In this document: positions 36,316 to 45,079 of the stretch, piece after piece
Layout: each line of letters begins with the position of its first letter
Numbering within the stretch: position 1 is the first letter of the stretch
Assembly (NCBI GenBank): GCA_016718875.1
Contig: JADKBL010000014.1
Coordinates: 9,989 to 73,988, forward strand
Length of the DNA: 64,000 bases
Source: Bacteroidota bacterium
GTDB lineage: Bacteria; Bacteroidota; Bacteroidia; Bacteroidales; VadinHA17
Reading direction: 5' to 3'
Notes under the pieces: generated by a model
Databases searched by the model: none
What the model was told of the DNA's origin: nothing
What the model saw: the letters and a program-made list of their open reading frames with translations, nothing else
Program-made: the position numbers and the translations under genes

Positions 36316-36987
36316 TCAGGAAAATAATGGCAGCAATGCCTTTGAAATAACAAGATCCTCCGGATTTGTGATCTTGATATTTTCTCTGTTGCCTTCAACA
36401 AGATTAATCTTCTCACCTATGTTTTCAAGCACTGTGGCATCATCCGTAAATTCACATTTGTAATCCTGCCTGTAGGCTTTTTTCAGCAAACTGGCATTAA
36501 ATACCTGCGGTGTCTGAATCTGCCTTACCTGCAATCTGTTTATCGGATGGCTTCCATCATCTGTTACCATTCTGAGTGACTCTGCAACCGTAATAGCTGG
36601 AATTGCATTGCCAAGCTTTTCTGCTGTATCAAAACATTTCTTAATTGTTTCAATAGTTACAAAAGGCCGAACCCCGTCATGTATTGCCACTAATCCAGTT
36701 TCGTTCACAAATTGAAGTCCGTTCCTTACAGAATAAAATCTGGCCGACCCTCCTTTTACAAGAGTCTGAGGGACTGAGAATTTATATTTAGCCTGGAGTT
36801 CAACCCAGTGACGGAGCTGGTTCTCAGGCAGTACCGTGATTATCTCGATTGATTCATTAAAAGATTTAAATCTTTCAATGGTATGCATCAAAACAGGTCT
36901 TCCTGCCAGCTCAAGGAACTGCTTGGGCACTTCAGCACCCATTCTTTTTCCGCTTCCTCCCGCAACAATAACAACGTATAACTGCAT
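36316..36987 (-). CDS. ispD: 2-C-methyl-D-erythritol 4-phosphate cytidylyltransferase
   Basis: MEP-pathway enzyme making CDP-methylerythritol for isoprenoid synthesis. 223 residues. The nucleotide-binding loop is GGSGKRMGAEVPKQF near the N-terminus, and VAIHDGVRPFV and the TPQVF motif are also present. Length and motifs are complete. It is first in a minus-strand run ispD-DUF4197-acyltransferase-GH29. A C/G-rich repeat-like stretch (about 37020-37075) lies upstream. Confidence 0.95.
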   Translation of the reverse strand: MQLYVVIVAGGSGKRMGAEVPKQFLELAGRPVLMHTIERFKSFNESIEIITVLPENQLRHWVELQAKYKFSVPQTLVKGGSARFYSVRNGLQFVNETGLVAIHDGVRPFVTIETIKKCFDTAEKLGNAIPAITVAESLRMVTDDGSHPINRLQVRQIQTPQVFNASLLKKAYRQDYKCEFTDDATVLENIGEKINLVEGNRENIKITNPEDLVISKALLPLFS

Positions 36988-37079
36988 ATATATGTGTATG
37001 TTATCCTTATAAATTCCTCAAACCAGCCTCCCCTTGGGCCTGCGCCGAGCGAAGCCTCGGTGGGGGTTGGGGGGTGCTA

Positions 37080-38732
37080 TTATTCTTTCGTATACAAAAA
37101 CCTTTTAATACTTCTCTTTGGTGTTTTCACAAACTCTTCAGGATGTTCCCTGTATTTAGTCACAACCATGAATTCCGGAAGCCTTTCATTTACCTCTTTC
37201 CTGGTCTGCTCCAGCATTGCCAGAAACTGCTCATCAGAAATATTATCTTTCTTCAACATCTCATAGTCGGGGTAAACAAGGGCAACCAGTTTATTATCTT
37301 CAGATATCACCAGTGATTCAACAATGTAATTCTTATTATTTATCATCGATTCAATCTCTTCAGGATAGATGTTCTTTCCCGAAGGGCCAAGTATCATACT
37401 TTTACTTCTCCCTTTTATATAAATATTACCATCCTTGTCTATTACGCCAAGGTCGCCTGTATGCATCCACCCTTTGCTGTCAATCATCTCACTGGTGGCT
37501 TTCTCATTCTTGTAGTATCCCAGCATGACATTTTCTCCACGGAGTATAATCTCTCCTACAATCTTTTCAGGATCAGGAGAATCAATTTTCACTTCGAGTG
37601 TATCGACAGACTTACCTGAAGCACCTAATTTTGTTTTATCCCATGATCTGTAACTGATCAATGGTCCGCATTCAGTCATACCATATCCAACAGTAAACCT
37701 GAATCCTATCTTCCGGAAAAATTTCTCAGCATCTGCATTAAAGGCAGCACCTCCGATAACAACCTCCTTAAAGCGGCCACCAAATGTGTCTACAAGCTTC
37801 TCTCTTATTTTTTTGTGAAGAAGTATATTAATACCGGGTATTGCGAGAAGAAACTTCATTTTGGGCTGGCTGATGACAGGAAGAAGTTGCTTCTTGTAAA
37901 TCTTTTCAATCACCAGAGGTACCGACAGTATAAGTCTTGGCCTTATCTCCTTGAAAGCCTGGATCAGAATCTGTGGTGAAGGTGTCTTTGTAAGTATTGT
38001 AATGTGACAGCCATATGTGAAGGGAAAGAGAAATTCGAATGCACATCCGTATGTATGTGCAAGGGGAAGAAATGAAACAACAGGATCTCCCGATTCAAGA
38101 GGCATATTCTTCTGTGCATACCTTACATTACATGCAAGGCTGTTATGTGTAATCATAACACCCTTTGAGAACCCGGTGGTCCCGGAAGTATAGCTGATTA
38201 CTGCAAGCTTGTCATTTGAGATGTCAGAGAATTTTACATCCTCCTGGTTCAGGTCGGGATATGCTTTTGAATATTTCTCATCAACAGTATTGAAGGCATC
38301 CTTCACAGCATGGCTGACAGAGGTTATAAGTCTGAAATCGTCGAGTGAGAGAACTCCTGCTACAGCTGGCATCTTGCTGATGTCAAGTGTCTCAAAGATT
38401 TTATCGTCAGCAAGTAATAACTTTGAATCGGAATGATTGATAATGTTAGTAAGATCATCAGGTTTAAAGTCAGGAAGAACTGGCACAATAACAGCACCGT
38501 ATGTAACTGTTGCCAGATAGGTAATGCACCAGTTTGCTGAGTTCCTTCCTACAAGTGCTATTTTGTCTCCTTCCTCAATGCCTGAGCCTTTAAAGAGGAT
38601 ATGCATCTTAAGTATTTTCTCGGCTATTCTCCTGTATGAATACCCCGGTTCCTTGTAATTCGATAAAGCTTCAATTCTCCAGTTCTTTTTGATGCTTTGT
38701 TCGATGTACCCGATTAATCTTTCCTGGATCAT
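37080..38732 (-). CDS. AMP-forming acyl-CoA synthetase (long-chain fatty acid-CoA ligase type)
   Basis: Activates a carboxylic acid, probably a long-chain fatty acid, to its CoA thioester. 550 residues. Motifs of the ANL superfamily: the phosphate loop SYTSGTTGFSKGV, GYGMTECGP, and HTGDLG with the following KGRSKSMILG hinge. Chain-length preference cannot be told. It starts 13 bases downstream of a small membrane-protein gene. Confidence 0.92.
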   Translation of the reverse strand: MIQERLIGYIEQSIKKNWRIEALSNYKEPGYSYRRIAEKILKMHILFKGSGIEEGDKIALVGRNSANWCITYLATVTYGAVIVPVLPDFKPDDLTNIINHSDSKLLLADDKIFETLDISKMPAVAGVLSLDDFRLITSVSHAVKDAFNTVDEKYSKAYPDLNQEDVKFSDISNDKLAVISYTSGTTGFSKGVMITHNSLACNVRYAQKNMPLESGDPVVSFLPLAHTYGCAFEFLFPFTYGCHITILTKTPSPQILIQAFKEIRPRLILSVPLVIEKIYKKQLLPVISQPKMKFLLAIPGINILLHKKIREKLVDTFGGRFKEVVIGGAAFNADAEKFFRKIGFRFTVGYGMTECGPLISYRSWDKTKLGASGKSVDTLEVKIDSPDPEKIVGEIILRGENVMLGYYKNEKATSEMIDSKGWMHTGDLGVIDKDGNIYIKGRSKSMILGPSGKNIYPEEIESMINNKNYIVESLVISEDNKLVALVYPDYEMLKKDNISDEQFLAMLEQTRKEVNERLPEFMVVTKYREHPEEFVKTPKRSIKRFLYTKE

Positions 38733-38745
38733 AAACTATAGTTTT

Positions 38746-39132
38746 TTAAATGAAATACATTACTAAAAGGGCGATTATTGAAAGCATATTTACGATAGTG
38801 AAAAAGTAATTATAGCCTTCTCTTTTTTTAGCAAACTGTCCAAGTTTTCTGGCAAATATCCCGATAGTGGGAACAAACAGGACCAGCAGGAAGGCAAAAA
38901 ACTCTATCCCGAAAAAGACCTTTTCAAGTCCTCCGTTTACGAGTGTCGACATATAAATAATAATCAGCAAAACCAGAAGGTAAAAAAGATAACTCCCTTT
39001 CAGAAGAAGAGTTGATACCAGTCTGCGTTTATGCAACTGATGAGGTTTCAGATAAGCATATGCCAGGGCAAAAACAATTATTATAAATACTACTCCGAGA
39101 ATGTGATTAAGAATTTCAATAAAATTCGCCAT
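38746..39132 (-). CDS. small membrane protein, four helices
   Basis: 128 residues with about four hydrophobic segments (roughly 8-27, 45-65, 75-93 and 108-127). No family recognised. It is sandwiched between a ROK gene (11-base gap) and the acyl-CoA ligase (13 bases), so clearly in the same transcript. Confidence 0.7.
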   Translation of the reverse strand: MANFIEILNHILGVVFIIIVFALAYAYLKPHQLHKRRLVSTLLLKGSYLFYLLVLLIIIYMSTLVNGGLEKVFFGIEFFAFLLVLFVPTIGIFARKLGQFAKKREGYNYFFTIVNMLSIIALLVMYFI

Positions 39133-39143
39133 GGCATATATTA

Positions 39144-40118
39144 TTAGTTAGGTTCGCGGGAGGACCATACAAGAGAGCTGGCCCCCAGCACTGCTGCATT
39201 CTGTGTACTTAACTCGGATGCAAGCAGTTTAACCTTCCCCTTGTAAATGCTGAGAAGGTTTTCTTCCATATACTCCTTGGCCGGCTCAAATATCAGATCC
39301 TTTGCAAGAGCAAGCCCTCCGAAAAGAAATATTGCTTCAGGATTTGTATGGGCAACAACATCGGCCAGCTTGAAACCAAGCATCCTGCCGGTATGAGTAA
39401 AGGCTCTTTTTGCAATATAATCACCATTTAATGCCGCATCGTGGATCATCTTGGAATCGAGTTCCTCAAAACTGTATTTCCTGAGCTCACTGGGCTGAAG
39501 TGAGTCTGCCATTATCTTCAAAAGTGATCTTTTAAGACCTGTTGCAGAAACATATGTCTCAAGACACCCTTTTCTTCCGCATCCGCAATCGCGGTTCGAT
39601 GGACCCGGCCGAATTGCCGTATGCCCTATCTCTCCGGCAAAACCATCATGACCATAAACCAGCTTGCCGTCAATAACGAAACCACTTCCAAGTCCTGTTC
39701 CAAGGGTAATAACAACGAAGTTTTTCATCCCCCTTGCACCGCCGTAGATCATCTCACCAACAGCAGCAGCATTGGCATCGTTTGTAACAATTACAGGAAG
39801 GTCTGTGTGCCTGTTGAAGATCTCTGCAAAAGGGATAACTCCCTTAAAGGGCAGATCGGCAGCATGTTCAATGGTACCCTTGTTTATGTTTCCCATTGGG
39901 GCTCCTACACCGAAGCCAATTATATTTACGTCATTCCCCAGTTTATGGGCTGTTACCATTATCTTCTCATAGAGAGCTGCAATATATACCTCAACCTCTT
40001 CATAGTGAGCTGTCTTTATTGAGTCATCAGCGAGGATCTTTCCATCCCTCTCAACGAAACCAAAAACAGTATTTGTGCCGCCAATATCTATACCGACTGC
40101 AACATCCTTTTTTGCCAT
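39144..40118 (-). CDS. ROK-family sugar kinase (1)
   Basis: 324 residues. The phosphate loop is GIDIGGTNTVFGF, the catalytic Asp lies in TNDANAAA, and the ROK zinc site is GEIGHT followed by CGCGRKGCLE. No DNA-binding domain, so it is a kinase (glucokinase, GlcNAc kinase or similar) rather than a repressor. A paralogue lies at 44061-45014 at the start of the same gene run. Sugar specificity is not readable from the sequence. Confidence 0.92.
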   Translation of the reverse strand: MAKKDVAVGIDIGGTNTVFGFVERDGKILADDSIKTAHYEEVEVYIAALYEKIMVTAHKLGNDVNIIGFGVGAPMGNINKGTIEHAADLPFKGVIPFAEIFNRHTDLPVIVTNDANAAAVGEMIYGGARGMKNFVVITLGTGLGSGFVIDGKLVYGHDGFAGEIGHTAIRPGPSNRDCGCGRKGCLETYVSATGLKRSLLKIMADSLQPSELRKYSFEELDSKMIHDAALNGDYIAKRAFTHTGRMLGFKLADVVAHTNPEAIFLFGGLALAKDLIFEPAKEYMEENLLSIYKGKVKLLASELSTQNAAVLGASSLVWSSREPN

Positions 40119-40159
40119 TTTATTATTTTTATCCTAATATAACTATGTCAGATTCTTCT

Positions 40160-41176
40160 CTATCCGCCGAAATATTCGTTTCCAACCTTACGGGCACGTA
40201 CCGGTTTGTCAAGGTTTATCCCAAGGGCTATTCCGGTTTCAACAAGCACATTCCATCCTGCTGTAAGCTGAACATATTCAGCATGTTCTCCTCCATCAGG
40301 GATTATTATTGTTGGGAAGATTGTCTGTTTGGTTGAAATTGCAATAATATTCATCCCGACTCCTTTAACAAGACACTCATTGAATTTTTCCTGCTCGGCT
40401 TCAAACGGATCGATCCAGATAAGAACCTCACTCTTGTCCATCACTTCCTCAATACCATGCACCGCAAAAGTTCCCTCGAGATATGCTGATTTCTTCCTTG
40501 TTATCTCATTGGTCTTAAGTGCAAGTTCTTCCGCAACACCATTATTGCGTCCTGCAAAATAAATGATGCTGGCTTTCCTGATAATATCCGTTACTGAAGA
40601 ATCTATTTTAAGTGTAAGTGCCTGTTCTGTTTTATCAGCAAGCTCTTTCAACCCTTCCATTTTAACGCCATGAATTTTCCTGAGAAGTGCATCGTAGAAA
40701 AGTCCCTGTTCAACAACAGATTTTGTTGCAGCAACAGCATCTTCTTTACCGCATGTCAGAACATGTGTTGCATCTGCCAGCTCACCCAGCTTTGTTCCCT
40801 GGTTAGCTGTCAGTCCGAATATTGCATTATGATTCTGCTTCTTCAATGCTGTCACCAGCCTGATAACCTCTTTTGTCTGTCCCGAGTTGGAAGCAGCAAA
40901 TACCGCGAAATCTTTGAGTCCATATTCCATGGCCTGGGTACTTCCTTCTGTAACAACAGGCATTGCAAATGATTTCTGCAGCGACCTCTGAATAGCTCTT
41001 TTGGCAGGAAATATCCTGCTGCTGCCTTCTCCTGTGAGGAAGAGTCCCTTCTTCGATTTTACGGCATCAGCAAATTTTCCTGAAAAGCCCTGGTCAAAAT
41101 TTTTAATAATACCCGGAGTCTCCATCATTTCCCTTACAAGGGCATATTTGCTATATTTTTCTTCTTTAAGATTCAT
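40160..41176 (-). CDS. SIS-domain sugar-phosphate isomerase/deaminase
   Basis: 338 residues with tandem SIS domains of the GlmS isomerase / NagB-II / FrlB type. The phosphate-binding stretches are TGEGSSRIFPAK and FAASNSGQTKEV. There is no glutamine amidotransferase domain, so it would act as a deaminase or deglycase. Its neighbours (PIG-L deacetylase, ROK kinase, PFK) suggest glucosamine-6-phosphate deamination to fructose 6-phosphate; this is inferred. It starts five bases after the PIG-L stop. Confidence 0.85.
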   Translation of the reverse strand: MNLKEEKYSKYALVREMMETPGIIKNFDQGFSGKFADAVKSKKGLFLTGEGSSRIFPAKRAIQRSLQKSFAMPVVTEGSTQAMEYGLKDFAVFAASNSGQTKEVIRLVTALKKQNHNAIFGLTANQGTKLGELADATHVLTCGKEDAVAATKSVVEQGLFYDALLRKIHGVKMEGLKELADKTEQALTLKIDSSVTDIIRKASIIYFAGRNNGVAEELALKTNEITRKKSAYLEGTFAVHGIEEVMDKSEVLIWIDPFEAEQEKFNECLVKGVGMNIIAISTKQTIFPTIIIPDGGEHAEYVQLTAGWNVLVETGIALGINLDKPVRARKVGNEYFGG

Positions 41177-41181
41177 GACAT

Positions 41182-41952
41182 TCAGATTTTATTGATAAGA
41201 AATTCATTTAAATCATTCTGGACCTGCGGATCTTTCTGGAAACCACCACCGAGATGCTGCCAGTATACTTCAGCATACTCAACACCCACCATTTTTCCGT
41301 AGTTCTTATTCCCCTGCAGTACAAATCCGAAGAAATCATCCATTTTGTGCATATGCTTCATCAGGTCGATCTGCGAAATATGATACCCGAGCATTTTCTT
41401 TTTGGTCTCAATAACTGAAGTTACATCAACATAGAAATGTGGAGGAACAATCTGTGAACCAAGCGGATCCGAAAGAGTTAATGGTGATGAATGGTAGAGC
41501 AAAGGAGTTATCTCAACCGGAGGTTCAGAAACAGGTACCGTATCAAGTGATGAAACCATAGCCGCCGCTTCAACAATGTTAGCTGTGGTACGGTGATCAG
41601 TATGATAGTCATTAGGCAGGTGAGTGAAGATCACTCCCGCTTTTACCTTCCTGATGAGAGATATGACTTTCAGCCTGAATTCCTTTGAATCGAAAAGAAA
41701 TCCATCCACTCCGCCGAGGGTATAGTATTCCGCATCAAGGACAGCTGCAGCCTTCTTTGCCTCTTCAAAACGCACCCTGGCTGTCTCTTCCATATTCATT
41801 TTGCAGCCACCCAGGTCGCCTCCGGTCATTGTGGCAATCACTATTTTGTAGCCTTTGTCCTTCAGAAGCTTCAGTACTCCGGCATTCCACGCTTCAGCAT
41901 CATCGGGATGTGCATTGATCGACAATGCAACTTTATTAAATACTTTGGTCAT
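41182..41952 (-). CDS. PIG-L family zinc deacetylase, cytoplasmic
   Basis: 256 residues, no signal peptide. The zinc motif is NAHPDDAE near residue 14, and the second His ligand region is HLPNDYHTDHR around residue 110. The family removes acetyl groups from N-acetylglucosaminyl compounds (archaeal diacetylchitobiose deacetylase, BshB, PIG-L). Together with the SIS gene it could replace NagA in amino-sugar catabolism. Sits between the PFK (15-base gap) and SIS genes. Confidence 0.9.
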   Translation of the reverse strand: MTKVFNKVALSINAHPDDAEAWNAGVLKLLKDKGYKIVIATMTGGDLGGCKMNMEETARVRFEEAKKAAAVLDAEYYTLGGVDGFLFDSKEFRLKVISLIRKVKAGVIFTHLPNDYHTDHRTTANIVEAAAMVSSLDTVPVSEPPVEITPLLYHSSPLTLSDPLGSQIVPPHFYVDVTSVIETKKKMLGYHISQIDLMKHMHKMDDFFGFVLQGNKNYGKMVGVEYAEVYWQHLGGGFQKDPQVQNDLNEFLINKI

Positions 41953-41967
41953 GATATAAGGTTTTGG

Positions 41968-43176
41968 TTATTTCTTCTTAGCATAAATCTTTTCAAGTCT
42001 GACAAACTTTGGCATTTCACCTGCAAGAGGTTTCATATAGTCTATGAACTTTGAAGATACATGATTACCTTCTTTATTAAAATAGTCAAGTGGCATCGGT
42101 TTGGCTGACACAGCAACTTCCTTAAGAGGTACTTTGTCAAATGCAATTTTATAAGGTCTGTTCGAAAGACGCTTAATGCTTACCATGACTCCTGATTCTC
42201 CCTTCTCAGCAAGCTTAACAGCCTCAACGCCGCATTGATAAGCCTCCTCGAGATCGACCTCTGATGCCCTTGCAAAGTCGCTCATTATAAGTGATTCTGT
42301 AATCTGGAACTCACCGCGGTAACCGAATTCATCAACTATCATCCGGTGGAGATTTGTTGCAACACTTGCTCCGCCCATTGCACCGAATTCTGTATTGTTG
42401 AACTTATCCTTAGTTGTTGATGCACTTACAGCCGTTCCGTCAGCATATTTCAATCCTTCACCGCATACAATTGAAACCCATCCATATGACTTAATACATT
42501 TGTCAACATCTTTCAGGAACTTGTCACGGTTGAAATGAAACTCCGGACAATAAATAAGGTGAGGTGCATCTTCCTCGCTTTTCCTTGCCATGGCAGTAGC
42601 TGCTGCAAGCCAGCCTGCATCTCTTCCTATTGTCTGGTAAATCACAAATTTATCAACCCGCTGCATATCCCTTGCAAGTACTCCGCCCTGTAAAACATTA
42701 AGAATATTTGAACGTGCAGCAGAAGCAAAACCCGGGGTATGGTCAGTGCCAAACAGGTCATTGTCAACTGTTTTTGGAATTCCTATCCCGTGCAGTTCAT
42801 ATTTTTGTTTTTTACAATATTCTTCCACTCTGTGAATTGTATCCATGGTATCATTACCTCCAATAAGGAAAAAATACCTGATATTGAACTTTTTCAGTAC
42901 ATTCAGGATAACAGGAAAATCCTTCTCCTGAACTTTATGACGCGATGATCCAAGTGCTGAAGATGGCGTTTTACGCAAACCCTTAATAACTTTGGAGGGT
43001 TGCTTGCCAAGGTCGAAAATCAGCTCCTGCATGAATCCTTCTATCCCATAGTTCATCCCATAAATATTCTGTATTAAGGCCGATTTCATTGCCTTCTCAA
43101 TCACTCCCGCCAGACTTGAATTAATTACAGATGTCGGTCCGCCTGACTGTCCAATAAGTGCATTCCCTTTGATCAT
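41968..43176 (-). CDS. 6-phosphofructokinase, residues indicate the pyrophosphate-dependent type
   Basis: 402 residues from ATG 43176; the frame is open upstream to 43278, but the conserved GQSGGPTSVINSS begins right after this ATG. Two positions separate ATP- from PPi-dependent enzymes: here the loop is GGNDT (Asp where ATP enzymes have Gly) and the next motif is PKTVDND (Lys where ATP enzymes have Gly). Both point to PPi use and thus a reversible step between fructose 6-phosphate and 1,6-bisphosphate. Confidence 0.9.
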   Translation of the reverse strand: MIKGNALIGQSGGPTSVINSSLAGVIEKAMKSALIQNIYGMNYGIEGFMQELIFDLGKQPSKVIKGLRKTPSSALGSSRHKVQEKDFPVILNVLKKFNIRYFFLIGGNDTMDTIHRVEEYCKKQKYELHGIGIPKTVDNDLFGTDHTPGFASAARSNILNVLQGGVLARDMQRVDKFVIYQTIGRDAGWLAAATAMARKSEEDAPHLIYCPEFHFNRDKFLKDVDKCIKSYGWVSIVCGEGLKYADGTAVSASTTKDKFNNTEFGAMGGASVATNLHRMIVDEFGYRGEFQITESLIMSDFARASEVDLEEAYQCGVEAVKLAEKGESGVMVSIKRLSNRPYKIAFDKVPLKEVAVSAKPMPLDYFNKEGNHVSSKFIDYMKPLAGEMPKFVRLEKIYAKKK

Positions 43177-43305
43177 AATTTTTAGAATTCTTTTTTTAAT
43201 ATTATTCGTTAATTCCAAGTACGTTTTAATTCCCTGATACTTTAAAACCACCTCTTGCAGTGTACCTTCAAAACCCACCCCTTGCCCCTCCCTCCTTCTT
43301 CTGGG

Positions 43306-43337
43306 CCATTGCGCCGTTGTGCCGTTGCGCCGTTGCG
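43306..43337. repeat. 8-bp tandem repeat beside the CBM9-like gene stop
   Basis: Four octamers of consensus CCGTTGCG (first two with one change each) three bases from the stop codon of the minus-strand gene. The reverse complement is the same GGCGCAAN octamer seen after ileS. Confidence 0.75.
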
Positions 43338-43340
43338 CCG

Positions 43341-43994
43341 CTACACAAACTTCAGCATCCCGAAATATTCCGGCTGATGGTAATCGGGATTCTCAGTCCC
43401 AACCGGATTCCATGTAACATAGTGTGGCACTGAAAGCATATCACCACATTTGTAGAAATTGGCCCTGAAGGTTTTCCCTTTAAGATCACCGATCTTATGA
43501 TGGAAGAATACATCAACCGGGATTGCTATGGTTATTGACCATTCAAACTTTCCCGTTTTTTCCTTTACAGGTTTATCTCCAACAGTGCTCTTTCTTCTTA
43601 TCCTTGAAATGATTGCAGGATCAGCTCTTTTGCTGTCAGCCCTTCCGGTTCCTGTTCCTAACAAAATGGTACCAATGCCGTTAAATTCAAGATTATAATA
43701 TATCCCGTCATTTTCAGGAGACACAAAGAATTCAACACAGGAATCTTCGCAGACCATCTGGTTGGACTCAGTTTTTTCAGCTTTAAAATAATCTTCTGTA
43801 ACATAATATTTCAGAAAGATTTCCCTGTCGCCATATGCAATAGTAAGCTTTACATCAGGTTTGTATTCATATCCTTTCCAGTTGAGGGTATTTATCTGAA
43901 GCTTCTCATCCTGTTTATCGAGAGCTACAGAAACTTCATCAAGATCAGGTATTTCTTTACTAAACCGGATCTTCTTTACTTCTGCAATTTTCAT
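43341..43994 (-). CDS. CBM9-like carbohydrate-binding domain protein, not exported
   Basis: 217 residues, consisting of a single CBM9-like beta-sandwich with the stretches DSCVEFFVSPENDGIYYNLEF and TFRANFYKCGD. No signal peptide or catalytic domain, so it appears cytoplasmic, unusual for a carbohydrate-binding fold. It lies within the sugar cluster 66 bases after the second ROK gene. Its role there is unknown. Confidence 0.75.
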   Translation of the reverse strand: MKIAEVKKIRFSKEIPDLDEVSVALDKQDEKLQINTLNWKGYEYKPDVKLTIAYGDREIFLKYYVTEDYFKAEKTESNQMVCEDSCVEFFVSPENDGIYYNLEFNGIGTILLGTGTGRADSKRADPAIISRIRRKSTVGDKPVKEKTGKFEWSITIAIPVDVFFHHKIGDLKGKTFRANFYKCGDMLSVPHYVTWNPVGTENPDYHQPEYFGMLKFV

Positions 43995-44026
43995 TCTGAG
44001 TATGGTTTGTTCAGGTGTTGGTACAC

Positions 44027-44034
44027 CAAATTTA
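44027..44034 (-). promoter_or_regulatory. candidate -7 box for the CBM9-like gene
   Basis: TAAATTTG on the minus strand, about 32 bases before the ATG at 43994; no clear -33 TTTG. It may give an internal promoter after the ROK gene. Confidence 0.35.
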
Positions 44035-44060
44035 CAATTATTTTTATTACCCGTAAAAGG

Positions 44061-45014
44061 TTATTGTTTCTTAAGCTCATTCCATCCAAGAGCTGCTGCA
44101 CCAAGTACTGCAGCATTGCTTTCGGAAATTCCTGATGGCAGAATCTTCACTGTTCCTCTGAAAATTGGCATCACATTTTTGTCAACATATTCCCTGACCG
44201 GATTAAAGAGAATGTCTCCGGCTTTTGTAAGACCTCCGAATAAAAAAACAGCTTCAGGACTTGAGAAGACAACTGAATTGACAATCGCCAAACCAAGCAT
44301 TTCGGCTGTGTAATTCATTGCCTTTACAGCAACAGTATCTTTTTTAGAAGCAGCCTCTGCAACAATCTTTGATGTAAGTGCCGATGGTGCAATATCCCTG
44401 AGAGGGCTCTCATCCTTTGTATCACAAAGAATCTGAAGGACTGTCCTTACCATTCCAGATGCCGATGCATAAGTCTCAAGACAACCTTTTTTGCCGCATC
44501 CGCATTCCCTGCCACCGGGAACTACAGTTGTATGCCCCAGCTCTCCGGCAAATGCAGTATGGCCGTAAAGAACTTCACCATTTATAACTATTCCACTGCC
44601 CAAACCTGTACCGAGTGTAAGGACAATGAAATTCTTCATGTCCCTGGCGCCTCCGAAAACCATCTCCCCAACAGCTGCGGCATTAGCGTCATTTGTTACA
44701 ACTACAGGAATTTTGCTCTTTTTCTTCATCATTTCAGCAAGGGGAACAATCCCTTTCCATGGAAGATTGGGTGCAAGTTCAATTGTACCCTTGTAATAAT
44801 GTGCATTAGGTGCACCGATTCCAATCCCGATAAGATCGTGATCCTCTTTTACAAGTTTACTGATTGCACCTGAAAGGGCTGTAACAAAATCATTGATATC
44901 GGGATAGTCCCTTGTTAATATTCTGTCTTCAGAAAGAACCTTGCCTGATTTGTCAACGAGACCATATATGGTATTTGTTCCGCCTATATCAACACCGGCT
45001 ACAACCTGTTTCAT
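44061..45014 (-). CDS. ROK-family sugar kinase (2)
   Basis: 317 residues. GVDIGGTNTIYGL phosphate loop, TNDANAAA catalytic region, and zinc site GELGHT with CGCGKKGCLE. Strongly similar to the ROK protein at 39144-40118, so the cluster carries two paralogous kinases, perhaps for two sugars. It is the first gene of the minus-strand sugar run. Confidence 0.92.
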   Translation of the reverse strand: MKQVVAGVDIGGTNTIYGLVDKSGKVLSEDRILTRDYPDINDFVTALSGAISKLVKEDHDLIGIGIGAPNAHYYKGTIELAPNLPWKGIVPLAEMMKKKSKIPVVVTNDANAAAVGEMVFGGARDMKNFIVLTLGTGLGSGIVINGEVLYGHTAFAGELGHTTVVPGGRECGCGKKGCLETYASASGMVRTVLQILCDTKDESPLRDIAPSALTSKIVAEAASKKDTVAVKAMNYTAEMLGLAIVNSVVFSSPEAVFLFGGLTKAGDILFNPVREYVDKNVMPIFRGTVKILPSGISESNAAVLGAAALGWNELKKQ

Positions 45015-45018
45015 AGTT

Positions 45019-45026
45019 CAAACTTA
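45019..45026 (-). promoter_or_regulatory. -7 box immediately before ROK gene 2
   Basis: TAAGTTTG on the minus strand, four bases before the ATG, the same near-leaderless layout as dnaG and the diacylglycerol kinase gene. Confidence 0.4.
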
Positions 45027-45079
45027 TTTATTACTATATATTTTTTAATATCTACTCATGCCAAGTGGAAACTGCCTAG

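Noticed and set aside
41968..43176. ATP-dependent PfkA
   Set aside because: Both diagnostic positions (GGND and PKTVD) match the PPi-dependent type.
43306..43337. CRISPR-like array from the octamer tandem; the CACAGAG repeats were considered too
   Set aside because: Units are contiguous with no spacers (octamers), or are inverted rather than direct with no regular spacing (CACAGAG). No cas gene in the window.
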